A stretch of 64,000 nucleotides of DNA from Pseudoflavonifractor sp. MSJ-37. Its GTDB lineage: Bacteria; Bacillota; Clostridia; Oscillospirales; Oscillospiraceae. Below the pieces are notes generated by a model. The model searched no databases. It saw only the letters and a program-made list of their open reading frames with translations, and was not told where the DNA came from. Where the stretch lies: NCBI RefSeq assembly GCF_018917965.1, contig NZ_JAHLPP010000001.1, positions 1,054,001-1,118,000 of the forward strand, written 5' to 3'. Below, in pieces: positions 24,578-34,158 of this stretch (within the stretch, counting starts at the first letter, position 1; the number at the start of each line of letters is the position of its first letter). A program made the position numbers and the translations under genes.

Positions 24578-24602
24578 CGCTCTCGTCTTGTGGTCTTGTC
24601 TC

Positions 24603-25472
24603 TTACTTCTGGTTGGCCAGGAGCAGGTCGCCCAGCTCATACTTCACAGCCAAATCGTTCAGGGTGCCGTCATCGATCAGCTCCTGCATGGCCTCGTTCA
24701 CCTTCTCCGTGACGTCGGAGCCCTTGCGGAAGCCGATGCCATACTCCTCCACGGACAGCTCCAGGTCGGGGATGACGGTCAGGTCGGAGTAGTCGCCGGT
24801 GCCGGCCAGAGCGTTGGCCAAGACGAAGTCCATGACGGCGGCGTCCGCGGCGCCGCTCTTGACCTCCAGCAGAGCGTCGGTCTGCTTCAGCACGGAGGTG
24901 TAGCTGGCCTGGCTCAGGTCCGCATCGTCCTGGATGGCGGCCTCACCGGCGGAACCGGCCTCGGCCTCCAGGTTCGCGCCGGACAGAGAGGCGGTGTCGG
25001 TGTACTTGTCCGCGTCGGCGGAGCGGATCACCACCACCTGATAGTTCTTGATGTAGGGATCGGAGATGGACAGGGCCTCCTCCAGCTCGGGGGTGATGGT
25101 CATGCCATTCCAGATGCAGTCGATGTTCTTGGACTCCAGCTCCAGGACCTTGGAGTCCCAATTGATCTCCACGAACTCTGGCTCCACGCCCAGCTTGGCG
25201 CAGACGGCCTGGGCAAACTCGGTCTCGAAGCCGGTGAGCTGGCCGTCCTCCCCGATGTAGTTCATGGGCTCGAACAGCGTGTAGCCGATCTTCAGGGTGC
25301 CGTTGCCGCTGACATAGCTCCAGTCGCTGTCCGCAGAGGCGGTCTCAGCGGGAGCAGAGGCGGCGGGCGCCGTGCTGGCCGCGGGGGTGGAGCTGGCGGA
25401 GCCGCCGGAGCAGGCGGTGAGAGACAGGCCCAGCGCGGTCGCCAAGGCCAGAGAGAAGAGCTGCTTTTTCAT
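24603..25472 (-). CDS. Polar amino-acid ABC importer substrate-binding lipoprotein
   Basis: This 289-residue protein has a lipobox (LTAC). The family-3 solute-binding fold shows KIGYTLFEPMNYIGEDGQLTGFE in parts, the WDSKVLELESKNIDCIWNGMTITPE region, and IGFRKGSDVTEKVNEAMQEL near the end. The ligand is probably a polar amino acid such as cystine, glutamine or histidine. It leads the three-gene operon. Confidence 0.92.
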   Translation of the reverse strand: MKKQLFSLALATALGLSLTACSGGSASSTPAASTAPAASAPAETASADSDWSYVSGNGTLKIGYTLFEPMNYIGEDGQLTGFETEFAQAVCAKLGVEPEFVEINWDSKVLELESKNIDCIWNGMTITPELEEALSISDPYIKNYQVVVIRSADADKYTDTASLSGANLEAEAGSAGEAAIQDDADLSQASYTSVLKQTDALLEVKSGAADAAVMDFVLANALAGTGDYSDLTVIPDLELSVEEYGIGFRKGSDVTEKVNEAMQELIDDGTLNDLAVKYELGDLLLANQK

Positions 25473-25546
25473 TTCCAGGTTCCTCCAAAGTCATGATGTG
25501 ATCGTACCGGGCAGGCTCCGTAGGAGCGCCGGCCCCTCATTGCTTT

Positions 25547-25552
25547 AGTATA
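25547..25552 (-). promoter_or_regulatory. -10 element upstream of the amino-acid importer operon
   Basis: TATACT on the minus strand lies about 75 bp from the start codon of the binding protein. No convincing -35 hexamer is visible. Confidence 0.35.
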
Positions 25553-25628
25553 GTAACACAATAAAGTAGTTTTGGGAAGGGGGTAAATGAAAAAATTTTG
25601 TGGACCCGCTCCGCGCTCCTCCCCCCGG

Positions 25629-25988
25629 TCAGGGCAGCGCTACACAGCAGCGCACCGTCTGTCCGCCGCAGGATCCGGTCAGGATCCCGAGCGGGACCTC
25701 TACCGCGAACACACACCTGGCGATGTCGTCCATGAGCACCAGGAACACCGCGCCCACCAGGGCGGAGGTGGGGATCAGCCGCTGATAGTTGGAGCCGCAG
25801 AGGGCCCGAGCCACATGGGGGATCACCAGCCCCACCCAGCCCACCAGAGCGGCCGCCGCGATCCGCGGCAGGCGGATATCGAACAGAGCCACCTCCGTAT
25901 TGGCTGCCCAGGCGGCCATCGTCCCGATCAGGACCAGGATCAGCACCGGATAGAGCGCTCCGCTCCGGATCTGTCTGTTCGGTCTCAT
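25629..25988 (-). pseudogene. FecCD permease remnant with internal deletion
   Basis: The 119-codon frame begins like a FecCD permease (first helix, then IRLPRIAAAALVG). It jumps directly to the C-terminal third (GLVIPHVARALCGSNYQRLIPTSALVGAVF, then EVPLGILTG). About 190 residues, including most membrane helices, are missing, and the last residues (GGQTVRCCVALP) no longer match the family. It cannot form a transporter. A substrate-binding-protein remnant lies upstream at 27139-27333, so this was once a complete importer locus. Confidence 0.8.
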
Positions 25989-26025
25989 CTCACTACCGCG
26001 CTCCTCTTCTCATGTTCGACACAAA

Positions 26026-26069
26026 GCACGGCTCTCCGCCCCGCTACGTGCGGAGACGGAGGGCCGTGC
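26026..26069 (-). terminator. Hairpin downstream of the radical SAM gene
   Basis: GCACGGC pairs with GCCGTGC, with a second inner stem (CTCCG with CGGAG). On the minus strand CTTTGTG follows. Confidence 0.5.
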
Positions 26070-26088
26070 CAGATCCACAGGGCCGTCG

Positions 26089-27138
26089 TCAATAATAGAT
26101 CTCCATGCCCTGCTCCTTGTAGTACTGCTCCACCTGAGCGATCGTGTTGCGGAACTCCATGCCGTCCCGATACTCGAAGCCCTCCTCCCGGGCGGCCTTC
26201 TCTGTGTCGATATAGCCGGGGGTCCGGTCGATATGGATGCCCAGGGCGCTGTTCCCGCCGCCAGCCTCCAGCGAGGTGGGGCCGCCCTTGGTGGCCCACC
26301 AGCCCTGGGCCCCTCCGATGTCGATCTCGGGCAGGACCAGCCGGGCGACGGCCACCACCCGGCCGGCCTCCCGCGCGGAGCAGGCCGGCCGATCCTTCAG
26401 GAGGATGCCGTTGAAGGGATAGAACTTGCTCACATACAGACTCTTGAGCCGAGGATATCCCTTGATCTGGAACAGGAAGTCCACATAGTCCTCATACTTG
26501 GTCTCCTGAGGGCTGAGGCCCGCCAGGATCCCGGTGCCGAAGCCGATCCCCGCGTCACAGATGTCCTGGGCGAAGCGCTTTTTGGCCTCCAGGCTGTCGC
26601 CGGGCTTCATCCGGGCGAACACCTTGGGGTTTAGCGTCTCAAAGACCGAGCGGACCATCTTCACCCGGAGCTCCTTCAGCTCCAGCAGGGTGTCCAGGGA
26701 CATGGCGGCGCCGCAGTTCACGTCGATCTCCACGTCGTGGAAGCCGGCCTTGTCGATGGCCCGGACGATCGCCAGGATGTCCGCGCCGTCGCTCCCCAGG
26801 GTGGTCCCGCCGCTGAGGTGGAAGTCCCGGATGCCGTGGGACGTGATATACTCCACCGCCTTCAGGATCTCATCGATGGAGAGCGGGTCCTTCCCCAGCT
26901 CCCTCCAATAGGGACAGTAGATGCAGTTGGGCTTCAGATCGCAGCGCAGGACCGAGGCGATGCCGCCAGTCATCCGGATCCGGCGGCCCTTCACCTTGTC
27001 CCGGACGGCCCGGGCCGCGGCGAAGAGGGCGGCGGCTTCCTCGTCCCCCTCCGTATGCCGGAAGAGGAACAGGGCCTCCTCCCGACCGATGGGGCGCTCC
27101 TTGGCCCGCTCCAGCACCTGGATCAGTTCATCATCCAT
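26089..27138 (-). CDS. Radical SAM protein, BioB-like, with CX5CX2C cluster motif
   Basis: This 349-residue protein begins with a BioB-type helical leader (DDELIQVLERAKERPIGREEALFLF). The [4Fe-4S]/SAM site follows as C-DLKPN-C-IY-C, that is CX5CX2C rather than the classic CX3CX2C; the same spacing is known in HmdB-type enzymes. Further features are FHLSGGTTLG (SAM contact), DVEIDVNCGAA, GFGTGILAGLSPQE and a C-terminal BATS-like region. The start at 27138 has GAGGAGGAGG 8 bases upstream. The frame continues upstream into a binding-protein remnant, so a 414-residue fusion starting at a GTG (27333) is possible. The substrate is unknown; its neighbours suggest a metal or cofactor role. Confidence 0.8.
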   Translation of the reverse strand: MDDELIQVLERAKERPIGREEALFLFRHTEGDEEAAALFAAARAVRDKVKGRRIRMTGGIASVLRCDLKPNCIYCPYWRELGKDPLSIDEILKAVEYITSHGIRDFHLSGGTTLGSDGADILAIVRAIDKAGFHDVEIDVNCGAAMSLDTLLELKELRVKMVRSVFETLNPKVFARMKPGDSLEAKKRFAQDICDAGIGFGTGILAGLSPQETKYEDYVDFLFQIKGYPRLKSLYVSKFYPFNGILLKDRPACSAREAGRVVAVARLVLPEIDIGGAQGWWATKGGPTSLEAGGGNSALGIHIDRTPGYIDTEKAAREEGFEYRDGMEFRNTIAQVEQYYKEQGMEIYY

Positions 27139-27333
27139 CTTTCTTTCCTCCTCCTCGGCATAGCCATCCAAGGCGTCCTTGGACACGGAGACCACGGGGA
27201 TGCCCAGCTGGTCCGTATACTCACTGAGATGGGGGGGCTTGCTCATGCTGATGATGTAGTCGAGGGCCAGATCCGGGATGGCCTCCGAGTCCACGCCCTT
27301 GAAGAACACGTTGGTCTCCGGCAAGGCCGCCAC
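27139..27333 (-). pseudogene. Substrate-binding-protein fragment fused in frame to the radical SAM gene
   Basis: These 65 codons resemble part of lobe 1 of an FecB/BtuF binding protein (NVFFKGVDSEAIPDLALDYIISMS, then LGIPVVSVS). Signal peptide and all other regions are missing. It runs without a stop into the radical SAM frame. A GTG with AAGGGGAG upstream could still start translation here. Together with the FecCD remnant it marks a decayed importer. Confidence 0.6.
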
Positions 27334-27392
27334 CTTCTCCCCTTACGTTCATTTCGCGGAAACGAATCATTTTTTAAAACATCACGCATGGA

Positions 27393-27421
27393 AGTATAGC
27401 ACAAACGTCTTATGATGTCTA
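27393..27421 (-). promoter_or_regulatory. Promoter of the radical SAM locus
   Basis: On the minus strand it reads TAGACA, 17 bases, TATACT, with an extended TGC before the -10. Confidence 0.75.
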
Positions 27422-27454
27422 TACCTGTATCCATATTTTCAGGGGTCCGGTCGA

Positions 27455-27481
27455 TAAAAAAGGAGCGGCTCTCACCGCTCC
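27455..27481 (-). terminator. Terminator of mobA
   Basis: GGAGCGG pairs with CCGCTCC around a 6-base loop, with seven T on the minus strand. It overlaps the mobA stop codon. Confidence 0.75.
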
Positions 27482-28092
27482 TCCGTGCGCCGAAGCTCCG
27501 GCAGGTCTTCCATCATGCTCCGGGCCTGGTCCCACTCCGCCGGGTCGTTGGCGTTGAAAAGGCTCCGCTCCACATCGAACCCGGCCAGCTCCTCCTCCCC
27601 CACTTCCCGGACAGCCACATAGGGGAACAGACCCCGGGTGAAGGCCATCCGGCCTCCGGCGATGCTCCTCGCCACCACCGGGAGACAGCTTTTTCGGTAC
27701 AGGGCGAACAGAGGTTCCAGGCGGCCGCCGCTCCGCCGGATGAGGCACACGTCGGCCTCCCCCGCCTGCCCGGCCAGCCGCCGGGCCATGGCCGGGTCGC
27801 TGAAGGGCATATCCACCGCGGTCAGGAACACCGCGTCGGTGTCCAGCGCCGCCAGAGCCGCCTCCAGCCCCGCCATGGGGCCGGAGCCCGGATGGAGGTC
27901 CCGGATGCCGGCCACGCCCACCGGGAGGGCCCGCCCGGTCTCCCCCAGCGAGACGGCCACGCCGTCGAACACGCCGGTCCACCGGCGGATCGTCCGCTCC
28001 AGCAGGGTCTCTCCATCCAGAGACAGGCTCCCCTTGTCCTGCCCCATCCGGCTGGAACGGCCCCCGGTCAAGATCACGGTCATGATGCGCAT
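27472..28092 (-). CDS. mobA: Molybdenum cofactor guanylyltransferase MobA
   Basis: This 206-residue enzyme would attach GMP to molybdopterin. The nucleotide-binding N-terminus is LTGGRSSRMGQDKGSL. Further motifs are DLHPGSGPMAGLEAAL, FLTAVDMPF (metal-binding Asp) and FNANDPAEW near the end. The ATG at 28092 is favoured by AAGGG 8 bases upstream. No other molybdenum cofactor genes lie in the window. A related nucleotidyltransferase role cannot be excluded. Confidence 0.85.
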   Translation of the reverse strand: MRIMTVILTGGRSSRMGQDKGSLSLDGETLLERTIRRWTGVFDGVAVSLGETGRALPVGVAGIRDLHPGSGPMAGLEAALAALDTDAVFLTAVDMPFSDPAMARRLAGQAGEADVCLIRRSGGRLEPLFALYRKSCLPVVARSIAGGRMAFTRGLFPYVAVREVGEEELAGFDVERSLFNANDPAEWDQARSMMEDLPELRRTEER

Positions 28093-28242
28093 AGACTCCA
28101 CCCTTTTCGCTCGATGTATCGCCTATGATTGTACCAGTTTTCCCGGATGCTGACAAGCGATCCCGCTGTCATAAGGGCCGCCGGCCAGCCGTATCCTGTC
28201 CTTGTAGACGATCCGCTCCCAAGTGCGAATGGAGGTAGTGCC

Positions 28243-29382
28243 ATGAAAAAATTGGCCGCGGCCCTGCTGGCCGCTTCTCTGCTGCTCCTTCCGGCCGCGG
28301 CGGCGCCCGGCGTGCCTCAGGTGGAGGCCAAGGCCTCCGTCCTCATGGAGAAGGAGACCGGGACCCTGCTCTGCGCGTCCCATGCCCACGATAAGCTGGA
28401 GCCGGCCAGCGTCACGAAGGTCATGACCATGCTTTTGGTGATGGAGGCCCTCGACGACGGACGTCTCTCCCCGGAGGAGCCGGTGACGGTCTCGGCCCAC
28501 GCCGCATCCATGGGCGGCTCCCAGATCTATCTGAAGGAACACGAGCAGATGACGGTCCATGACCTGCTCAAGGCGGTAGCAGTAGTCTCCGGCAACGACG
28601 CGGCGGTGGCCCTGGCAGAGCATCTGGCCGGCACCGAGGAGGCCTTCGTGGAACAGATGGATCGGCGAGCCGCTGAACTGGGCATGGAGGACACCCATTT
28701 CGTCAATTGCACCGGCCTCCCGGCCGCGGGGCACGTGACCTCTGCCTATGACATCGCCCTCATGTCCCGGGCCCTGATCCAGCACCCGTCCATTCGGGAC
28801 TACACCACCATCTGGATGGACTCCATCCGGGACGGGGCCTTCCAGCTCTCCAACACCAACCGGCTGATCCGCTTCTACCAGGGAGCCACCGGCCTCAAGA
28901 CCGGCTCTACCGACCAGGCGGGCTACTGCCTTTCCGCCACCGCCGAGCGGGATGGTATGGAGCTGATCGCCGTCGTGCTCGGCGCCCCTACCTCCGCCAA
29001 GCGCTTCGACGGAGCCAAGGCCCTGCTGGACTATGGCTTCGCCAGCTATGGACTCGTACCGGTCCAGCCGGAGCAGGCGCTGCCCCCGGTGCCCGTCCAG
29101 TTGGGAGATCAGGACTGCGTCCAGCCGGAGCTCTCCCTCCCCCGCCAGATCCTGGTACGGAAGGACCAGGCCGGTCAGATCTCCACCGAGCTGGAGCTGG
29201 CCGATCAGGTGGAGGCCCCAGTGGAGCAGGGTCAGATCCTTGGCTGGCTGACCGTGCGGGTAGCCGGAGAAGAGCGGGAGCGCCTCCCGATCACCGCTGC
29301 CCGGCCGGTGGCGCGGCTCACCCTCCCCCAGATCTTCCTCGGCCTCCTGAGCGGCCTCTTCCTGGCCGGTCAGGCTGGGTGA
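28243..29382 (+). CDS. dacF: D-alanyl-D-alanine carboxypeptidase (DacF/PBP5-type, S11)
   Basis: This 379-residue exported enzyme trims the terminal D-Ala from peptidoglycan stem peptides. The signal peptide is at 1-22. The active-site motifs of the S11 family are all present: SxxK as SVTK (about residue 56), SGN (VSGNDAA) and KTG (LKTGST). A C-terminal beta domain is followed by a hydrophobic helix that could anchor it. The start at 28243 has GGAGGT upstream and replaces a longer frame. Confidence 0.92.
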   Translation: MKKLAAALLAASLLLLPAAAAPGVPQVEAKASVLMEKETGTLLCASHAHDKLEPASVTKVMTMLLVMEALDDGRLSPEEPVTVSAHAASMGGSQIYLKEHEQMTVHDLLKAVAVVSGNDAAVALAEHLAGTEEAFVEQMDRRAAELGMEDTHFVNCTGLPAAGHVTSAYDIALMSRALIQHPSIRDYTTIWMDSIRDGAFQLSNTNRLIRFYQGATGLKTGSTDQAGYCLSATAERDGMELIAVVLGAPTSAKRFDGAKALLDYGFASYGLVPVQPEQALPPVPVQLGDQDCVQPELSLPRQILVRKDQAGQISTELELADQVEAPVEQGQILGWLTVRVAGEERERLPITAARPVARLTLPQIFLGLLSGLFLAGQAG

Positions 29383-29409
29383 CAAGACCGGTCTCCGCCG
29401 TCCATACGG

Positions 29410-29443
29410 CGGGACACCGTCATTTTGGACCGTGTCCCGTTTT
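29410..29443 (+). terminator. Terminator of the carboxypeptidase gene
   Basis: CGGGACAC pairs with GTGTCCCG, followed by TTTT. Confidence 0.7.
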
Positions 29444-29505
29444 CCCGTTGTTTCGGCAGATCGTTTCCTGTAAGATAGTTTTTACAAAAGCAAAGCCCCA
29501 TGGAC

Positions 29506-29534
29506 TTGACGCTCATGCGTTTGTGTTGTATGAT
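29506..29534 (+). promoter_or_regulatory. Promoter of the glycogen operon
   Basis: The sequence is TTGACG, 17 bases, TATGAT, followed by a leader of about 100 bases before glgB. It is the only convincing promoter for the five glg genes. Confidence 0.85.
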
Positions 29535-29644
29535 TTTTACAGATCGTGGCCTACGTTTTTGGTGAGCCGTCATCATTCCAACGGCACTTCTGAACTTGTC
29601 AGGTCAATTTTTGGATGTTTGATGTACGAAGGAGCGATCCTCAT

Positions 29645-31633
29645 ATGAAGCATGCCGCGAACCGCGAACCAGCGCTGTCCGCGTTCCTGGAGGGCAAGGC
29701 CGTCCGGGCGCAGCAGTATCTGGGTTCGCACGCCGAAACGAGAGACGGCGCGGACGGCTATGTGTTCCGCGTCTGGGCCCCTCATGCCGAAGCCGTGGCC
29801 GTCATGGGCGACTTCAACGGCTGGAGCGACTCGGACCATCCCATGGTGCCCCTGGGCGGTGGCGTCTGGGAGACGTTCATCCCCGGTCTGGCCCGCTATG
29901 ACACCTATAAGTACGCGGTCCATACCAGAGACGGCCGGGTGCTGGCCAAGGCTGACCCCTACGCCTTCCATGCGGAGACCCGTCCCGGGACCGCCTCCAA
30001 GCTCTACGAGCTGGGGGACTATGTCTGGGGCGATGACGCCTGGCTGGCCCACCGGAGGAAGGCGCTGGTCTATGACCGGCCCCTGAACATCTATGAGCTC
30101 CATCTGGGCTCCTGGCGGCGCACCGGGGACGACCAGTTCCTCAGCTACCGGGACATCACCCGCTATCTGGTGCCCTATGTGAAGGAGATGGGCTTCACCC
30201 ATGTGGAGCTGCTCCCCGTGACGGAGTTCCCGCTGGACGACTCCTGGGGCTATCAGTGTACCGGATACTTCGCCGCCACCAGCCGGTACGGCACCCCTGA
30301 CGACTTCATGTATCTGGTGGACCAGCTCCATCAGGCGGGAGTCGGCGTCATCCTGGACTGGGTGCCCGCCCACTTCCCCAAGGACGCCTTCGGCCTCTAT
30401 GAGTTCGACGGCCGTCCCTGCTATGAGTACGAGGACCCCAAGAAGGGGGAACACGCCGACTGGGGCACCCGGGTGTTCGACTACGGCCGGAACGAGGTCC
30501 GCTCGTTCCTCTACTCCTCCGCTCTTTTCTGGCTGGAGGAGTTCCATATCGACGGCCTGCGGGTGGACGCAGTGGCCTCCATGCTCTATCTGGACTACGG
30601 CCGGGGGCCCGGCCAGTGGACGCCCAACGCCTTCGGCGGACACGAGGACCTGGATGCGGTGGAGTTCCTCCAGGCGCTCAACTCCCATGTGTTCCAGGAC
30701 CACCCCGACGTGCTCATGATCGCGGAGGAGTCCACGGCGTGGCCCCGTGTCTCCCACCCGGTGGGGCCGGGCGGCCTGGAGGGCGGACTGGGCTTCAACC
30801 TCAAGTGGAACATGGGCTGGATGAACGACATCTGCCACTACATGAAGATGGACCCCTATTTCCGGCAGTTCAACCACAAGGACATCACCTTCTCCCTGAT
30901 GTACGCCTTCTCGGAGAACTTCGTCCTCCCCCTCTCCCACGATGAGGTGGTCCACATGAAGGGTTCCCTCATCAACAAGATGCCGGGGCCGGACGAGGAG
31001 AAATTCGCCGGGGTCCGGGTCTTTTATACCTATATGCTCACCCATCCGGGGAAGAAGCTCCTCTTCATGGGGGCGGAGTTCGGGCAGTTCAATGAGTGGC
31101 ATTTCGAGCACTCTCTGGATTGGCACCTGCTGGAGCAGGAGCGTCATCAGCAGCTCCAGACCTTCTTCAAAGCCGCCAACGAGTTCTATCTGGAGCGGCC
31201 GGAGCTGTGGGAGCTGGACTTCTCTTGGGAGGGCTTCCAGTGGCTCTGCGCCGACGACGCTCAGGGCAACTGCGCCGCCTTCCTGCGGAAGGACAAGAAG
31301 GGCCGGAGCCTGCTGGTCCTGTGCAACTTCTCCCCGGTCCACCGGGCGGGCTATCGGCTGGGCGTCCCCTGTCCCGGCCGGTATGAAGTCTGCTTCGATA
31401 CCGACGATCCCGCCTTCGGCGGCTCTGGCCTGGGGGACCACGCGCCCCTCAAGTCGGAATACGTCCCCTGCCATGGGCAGGAGCAGTCCATCTCCGTGGA
31501 TCTCCCCCCCATGGGGGCCGTGATCCTGCGGTGTACCAAAAAATTCCCGCCCCGCCGGAAGAGAGCGGAGCTCCATCCGGCGGCCAAGCCGGTCCCGAAG
31601 CGCCGTCCCCGGGCCAGCCGGTCCGAGGGCTGA
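29645..31633 (+). CDS. glgB: 1,4-alpha-glucan branching enzyme GlgB
   Basis: This 662-residue GH13 enzyme makes alpha-1,6 branches in glycogen. An N-terminal CBM48 domain is visible ([24 protein letters not shown], in parts). The catalytic barrel carries [22 protein letters not shown], the nucleophile Asp in [13 protein letters not shown], the acid Glu in MIAEEST and the transition-state Asp in [13 protein letters not shown] basic C-terminal tail follows. The ATG at 29645 has GAAGGAG upstream. Confidence 0.96.
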   Translation: MKHAANREPALSAFLEGKAVRAQQYLGSHAETRDGADGYVFRVWAPHAEAVAVMGDFNGWSDSDHPMVPLGGGVWETFIPGLARYDTYKYAVHTRDGRVLAKADPYAFHAETRPGTASKLYELGDYVWGDDAWLAHRRKALVYDRPLNIYELHLGSWRRTGDDQFLSYRDITRYLVPYVKEMGFTHVELLPVTEFPLDDSWGYQCTGYFAATSRYGTPDDFMYLVDQLHQAGVGVILDWVPAHFPKDAFGLYEFDGRPCYEYEDPKKGEHADWGTRVFDYGRNEVRSFLYSSALFWLEEFHIDGLRVDAVASMLYLDYGRGPGQWTPNAFGGHEDLDAVEFLQALNSHVFQDHPDVLMIAEESTAWPRVSHPVGPGGLEGGLGFNLKWNMGWMNDICHYMKMDPYFRQFNHKDITFSLMYAFSENFVLPLSHDEVVHMKGSLINKMPGPDEEKFAGVRVFYTYMLTHPGKKLLFMGAEFGQFNEWHFEHSLDWHLLEQERHQQLQTFFKAANEFYLERPELWELDFSWEGFQWLCADDAQGNCAAFLRKDKKGRSLLVLCNFSPVHRAGYRLGVPCPGRYEVCFDTDDPAFGGSGLGDHAPLKSEYVPCHGQEQSISVDLPPMGAVILRCTKKFPPRRKRAELHPAAKPVPKRRPRASRSEG

Positions 31634-31707
31634 TCCGACGGATATCCCAAGCACGTCCCGGATCGGCCGGGACATCTCAGAACAGCAACGCGAGAGGTGA
31701 ATCTGTC

Positions 31708-32925
31708 ATGAAAAAGGAATGTGTCGCTATGCTCCTGGCTGGCGGACAGGGCAGCCGTCTCCATGCCCTGACCAGCCATGTGGCGAAGCCCGCCGTCCCC
31801 TTCGGCGGAAAGTACCGCATCATCGACTTCCCCCTGTCCAACTGCATCAACTCCGGCATCGACACCGTGGGCGTGCTCACCCAGTACCGCCCGCTGGAGC
31901 TGAACGCCTATCTGGGCAACGGTCAGCCCTGGGATCTGGACCGCAGTGACGGCGGCGTACATATCCTCCCCCCTTATATGCGGGAGGGCGAGAAGGGCAC
32001 CTGGTACAAGGGCACCGCCAACGCGATCTTCCAGAACATGGGCTTCATCGAGCTCTACGATCCCGACTATGTGCTGATCCTGTCCGGCGATCATATCTAC
32101 AAGATGGACTACGCCAAGATGCTCTCCTTCCACAAGGCCAGCGGCGCCGCCTGCACCATCTCCGTGCTGGAGGTCCCCATGAAGGAGGCCTCTCGTTTCG
32201 GCATCATGAACGTGGACGAGCACGACCAGGTCTATGAGTTTGAGGAGAAGCCCAAGCATCCCAAGAGCGATCTGGCCTCCATGGGCATCTACATCTTCAC
32301 CTGGTCCAAACTTAAGGAGTACCTGATGGCCGACGAGGCCGACGAGAAGAGTTCCAACGATTTCGGCAAGAACATCATCCCCGCCATGCTGGCCCGCCAG
32401 GAGAAGATGATGGCCTACCGCTTCCAGGGCTACTGGAAGGATGTGGGCACCATCGACTCCCTGTGGGACGCCAACATGGACATGCTCTCCCCGGAGAACG
32501 GCATGGACCTCTACGACACGGAGTGGCCCATCTATGCCCGCACCCCCACCAAGCCCCCCCACTATACCGGCAAAGACGCGGTCGTGGCGCACTCCATGCT
32601 CACCGGCGGCTGTGAGGTCTATGGCACCGTGGAGAACTCGGTGCTCTTCCACTCGGTCCGGGTGGAAGAGGGCGCGCGGGTGTCCTACTCCATCCTCATG
32701 CCCGGCACGGTCGTGAAAGCCGGCGCTGTGGTGGAATACGCCATCATCGCCGAGAACACCGTCATCGGCCAGAACGCCAAGGTGGGCACGCCCCCGCCAG
32801 AGGACGTTCCCCGTGACGACTGGGGCATCGCCGTGGTGGCCCAGAACCTGAAGGTCGGCGACCGGGCTGTGGTCCCCGCCAAGGCCATGATCACCCGCAA
32901 CGTGAAAGGAGGGAAGGAGAAATGA
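31708..32925 (+). CDS. glgC: Glucose-1-phosphate adenylyltransferase GlgC
   Basis: This 405-residue enzyme makes ADP-glucose, the committed step of glycogen synthesis. It has the pyrophosphorylase motif [14 protein letters not shown], the binding-site regions [16 protein letters not shown] and [19 protein letters not shown] and a C-terminal left-handed beta helix. It is the catalytic partner of GlgD encoded immediately downstream with a 4-bp overlap. Confidence 0.96.
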   Translation: MKKECVAMLLAGGQGSRLHALTSHVAKPAVPFGGKYRIIDFPLSNCINSGIDTVGVLTQYRPLELNAYLGNGQPWDLDRSDGGVHILPPYMREGEKGTWYKGTANAIFQNMGFIELYDPDYVLILSGDHIYKMDYAKMLSFHKASGAACTISVLEVPMKEASRFGIMNVDEHDQVYEFEEKPKHPKSDLASMGIYIFTWSKLKEYLMADEADEKSSNDFGKNIIPAMLARQEKMMAYRFQGYWKDVGTIDSLWDANMDMLSPENGMDLYDTEWPIYARTPTKPPHYTGKDAVVAHSMLTGGCEVYGTVENSVLFHSVRVEEGARVSYSILMPGTVVKAGAVVEYAIIAENTVIGQNAKVGTPPPEDVPRDDWGIAVVAQNLKVGDRAVVPAKAMITRNVKGGKEK

Positions 32926-34043
32926 TCAACAAGCTCCACGGGATCATCTTCGCTTACCGCTCCAATCCCAACCTGCGTGAGCTGACCCAGCACCGAAACA
33001 CCTGCTCCATCCCCTATGGCGGACGCTACCGCGTGGTGGATTTCATGCTCTCCAACTTCGTCAACGCCGGCATCTCCGACGTGGGCCTGATCGTACACGC
33101 CAACTATCAATCCCTGCTGGACCATGTGGGCTCCGGCAAAGATTGGGACCTGTCCCGCAAGCACGGCGGCCTGCGGATCCTGCCCCCCTTCGGCTACGCC
33201 AACAAGCGGGGCGACGGGAACAACTACCACGGCCGCATGGACGCCCTGGCCGGGGTCTACTCCTATATCAAGCGCATCCGGCAGGAGTATGTGATCCTGG
33301 CCGGCGGCGATCTGGCTGTGAACCTGCCCATCGCGGAAATCTTCCAGTCCCACATCGACAGCGGCGCCGACCTGACCGCCGTGTGTACCTCCAAGCTCAA
33401 CGGCGATCCCCGGAGCTGTGACTACTTCACCATGGGCCCGGACGGCTTCGCCTCTGATGTGGCGGTGCGCCCCATCGCCCCCGTCGGCATGGAGTCTCTG
33501 GAGGTCTACATCCTTTCCAAGGAGTTCCTGCTGTCCCTGGTGGACTACTGCGTGGCCCACAACATCTCCTCCTTCGGCGAGGGCGTCCTGCTGAACATCA
33601 TCGGCAGGAAGAAGATCAATATCTACCCCTTCGACGGCTACGCCGCCCGCCTCCAGTCCGTGCCCGGCTACTTCGCCCGGAGCATGGAGCTGCTGGACCC
33701 GGAGGTCCGCCGGGAGCTCTTCGTCCCCGAACGGCCTATCAAGACCAAGGACCAGTCCAACCCCTCTACCTACTACGGCCCCGACGCCCGGAGCGCAGAC
33801 TCTCTGGTGGCCGACGGCTGCATCATCGAGGGTGAGGTGGAAGACTGCATCCTTTTCCGCGGCGTCAAGGTGGAGAAGGGCGCCCGGGTGTCCCACTGTG
33901 TGCTGATGCAGGGCAGCGTCATCCGATCGGACGCGGTACTCAAGTACGTCATCACCGACAAGAACGTCACCGTCAGCCCCGGCCGGATGCTGATGGGGCA
34001 CTCCAGCTATCCTCTGGCCATCGCCAAAAACGAGACCGTGTGA
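32922..34043 (+). CDS. glgD: GlgD, regulatory/non-catalytic ADP-glucose pyrophosphorylase subunit
   Basis: This 373-residue GlgC paralogue lacks the GGxGxRL pyrophosphorylase loop; the N-terminus is [29 protein letters not shown] (in parts). In Firmicutes GlgD associates with GlgC and raises its activity. It retains the beta-helix domain. Translational coupling with glgC (ATGA) fits fixed stoichiometry. Confidence 0.94.
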   Translation: MINKLHGIIFAYRSNPNLRELTQHRNTCSIPYGGRYRVVDFMLSNFVNAGISDVGLIVHANYQSLLDHVGSGKDWDLSRKHGGLRILPPFGYANKRGDGNNYHGRMDALAGVYSYIKRIRQEYVILAGGDLAVNLPIAEIFQSHIDSGADLTAVCTSKLNGDPRSCDYFTMGPDGFASDVAVRPIAPVGMESLEVYILSKEFLLSLVDYCVAHNISSFGEGVLLNIIGRKKINIYPFDGYAARLQSVPGYFARSMELLDPEVRRELFVPERPIKTKDQSNPSTYYGPDARSADSLVADGCIIEGEVEDCILFRGVKVEKGARVSHCVLMQGSVIRSDAVLKYVITDKNVTVSPGRMLMGHSSYPLAIAKNETV

Positions 34044-34158
34044 TCCTTCCGGCGGGATGGGAGAGGCGGCGGACGTGTCTGCGTCTCCCCTTCTCCTGTT
34101 CCGGCCGGTCGTTCTGTCCTTAAAGGACGGTCCTTACAGAAAGGAGCCTCATCCGATC

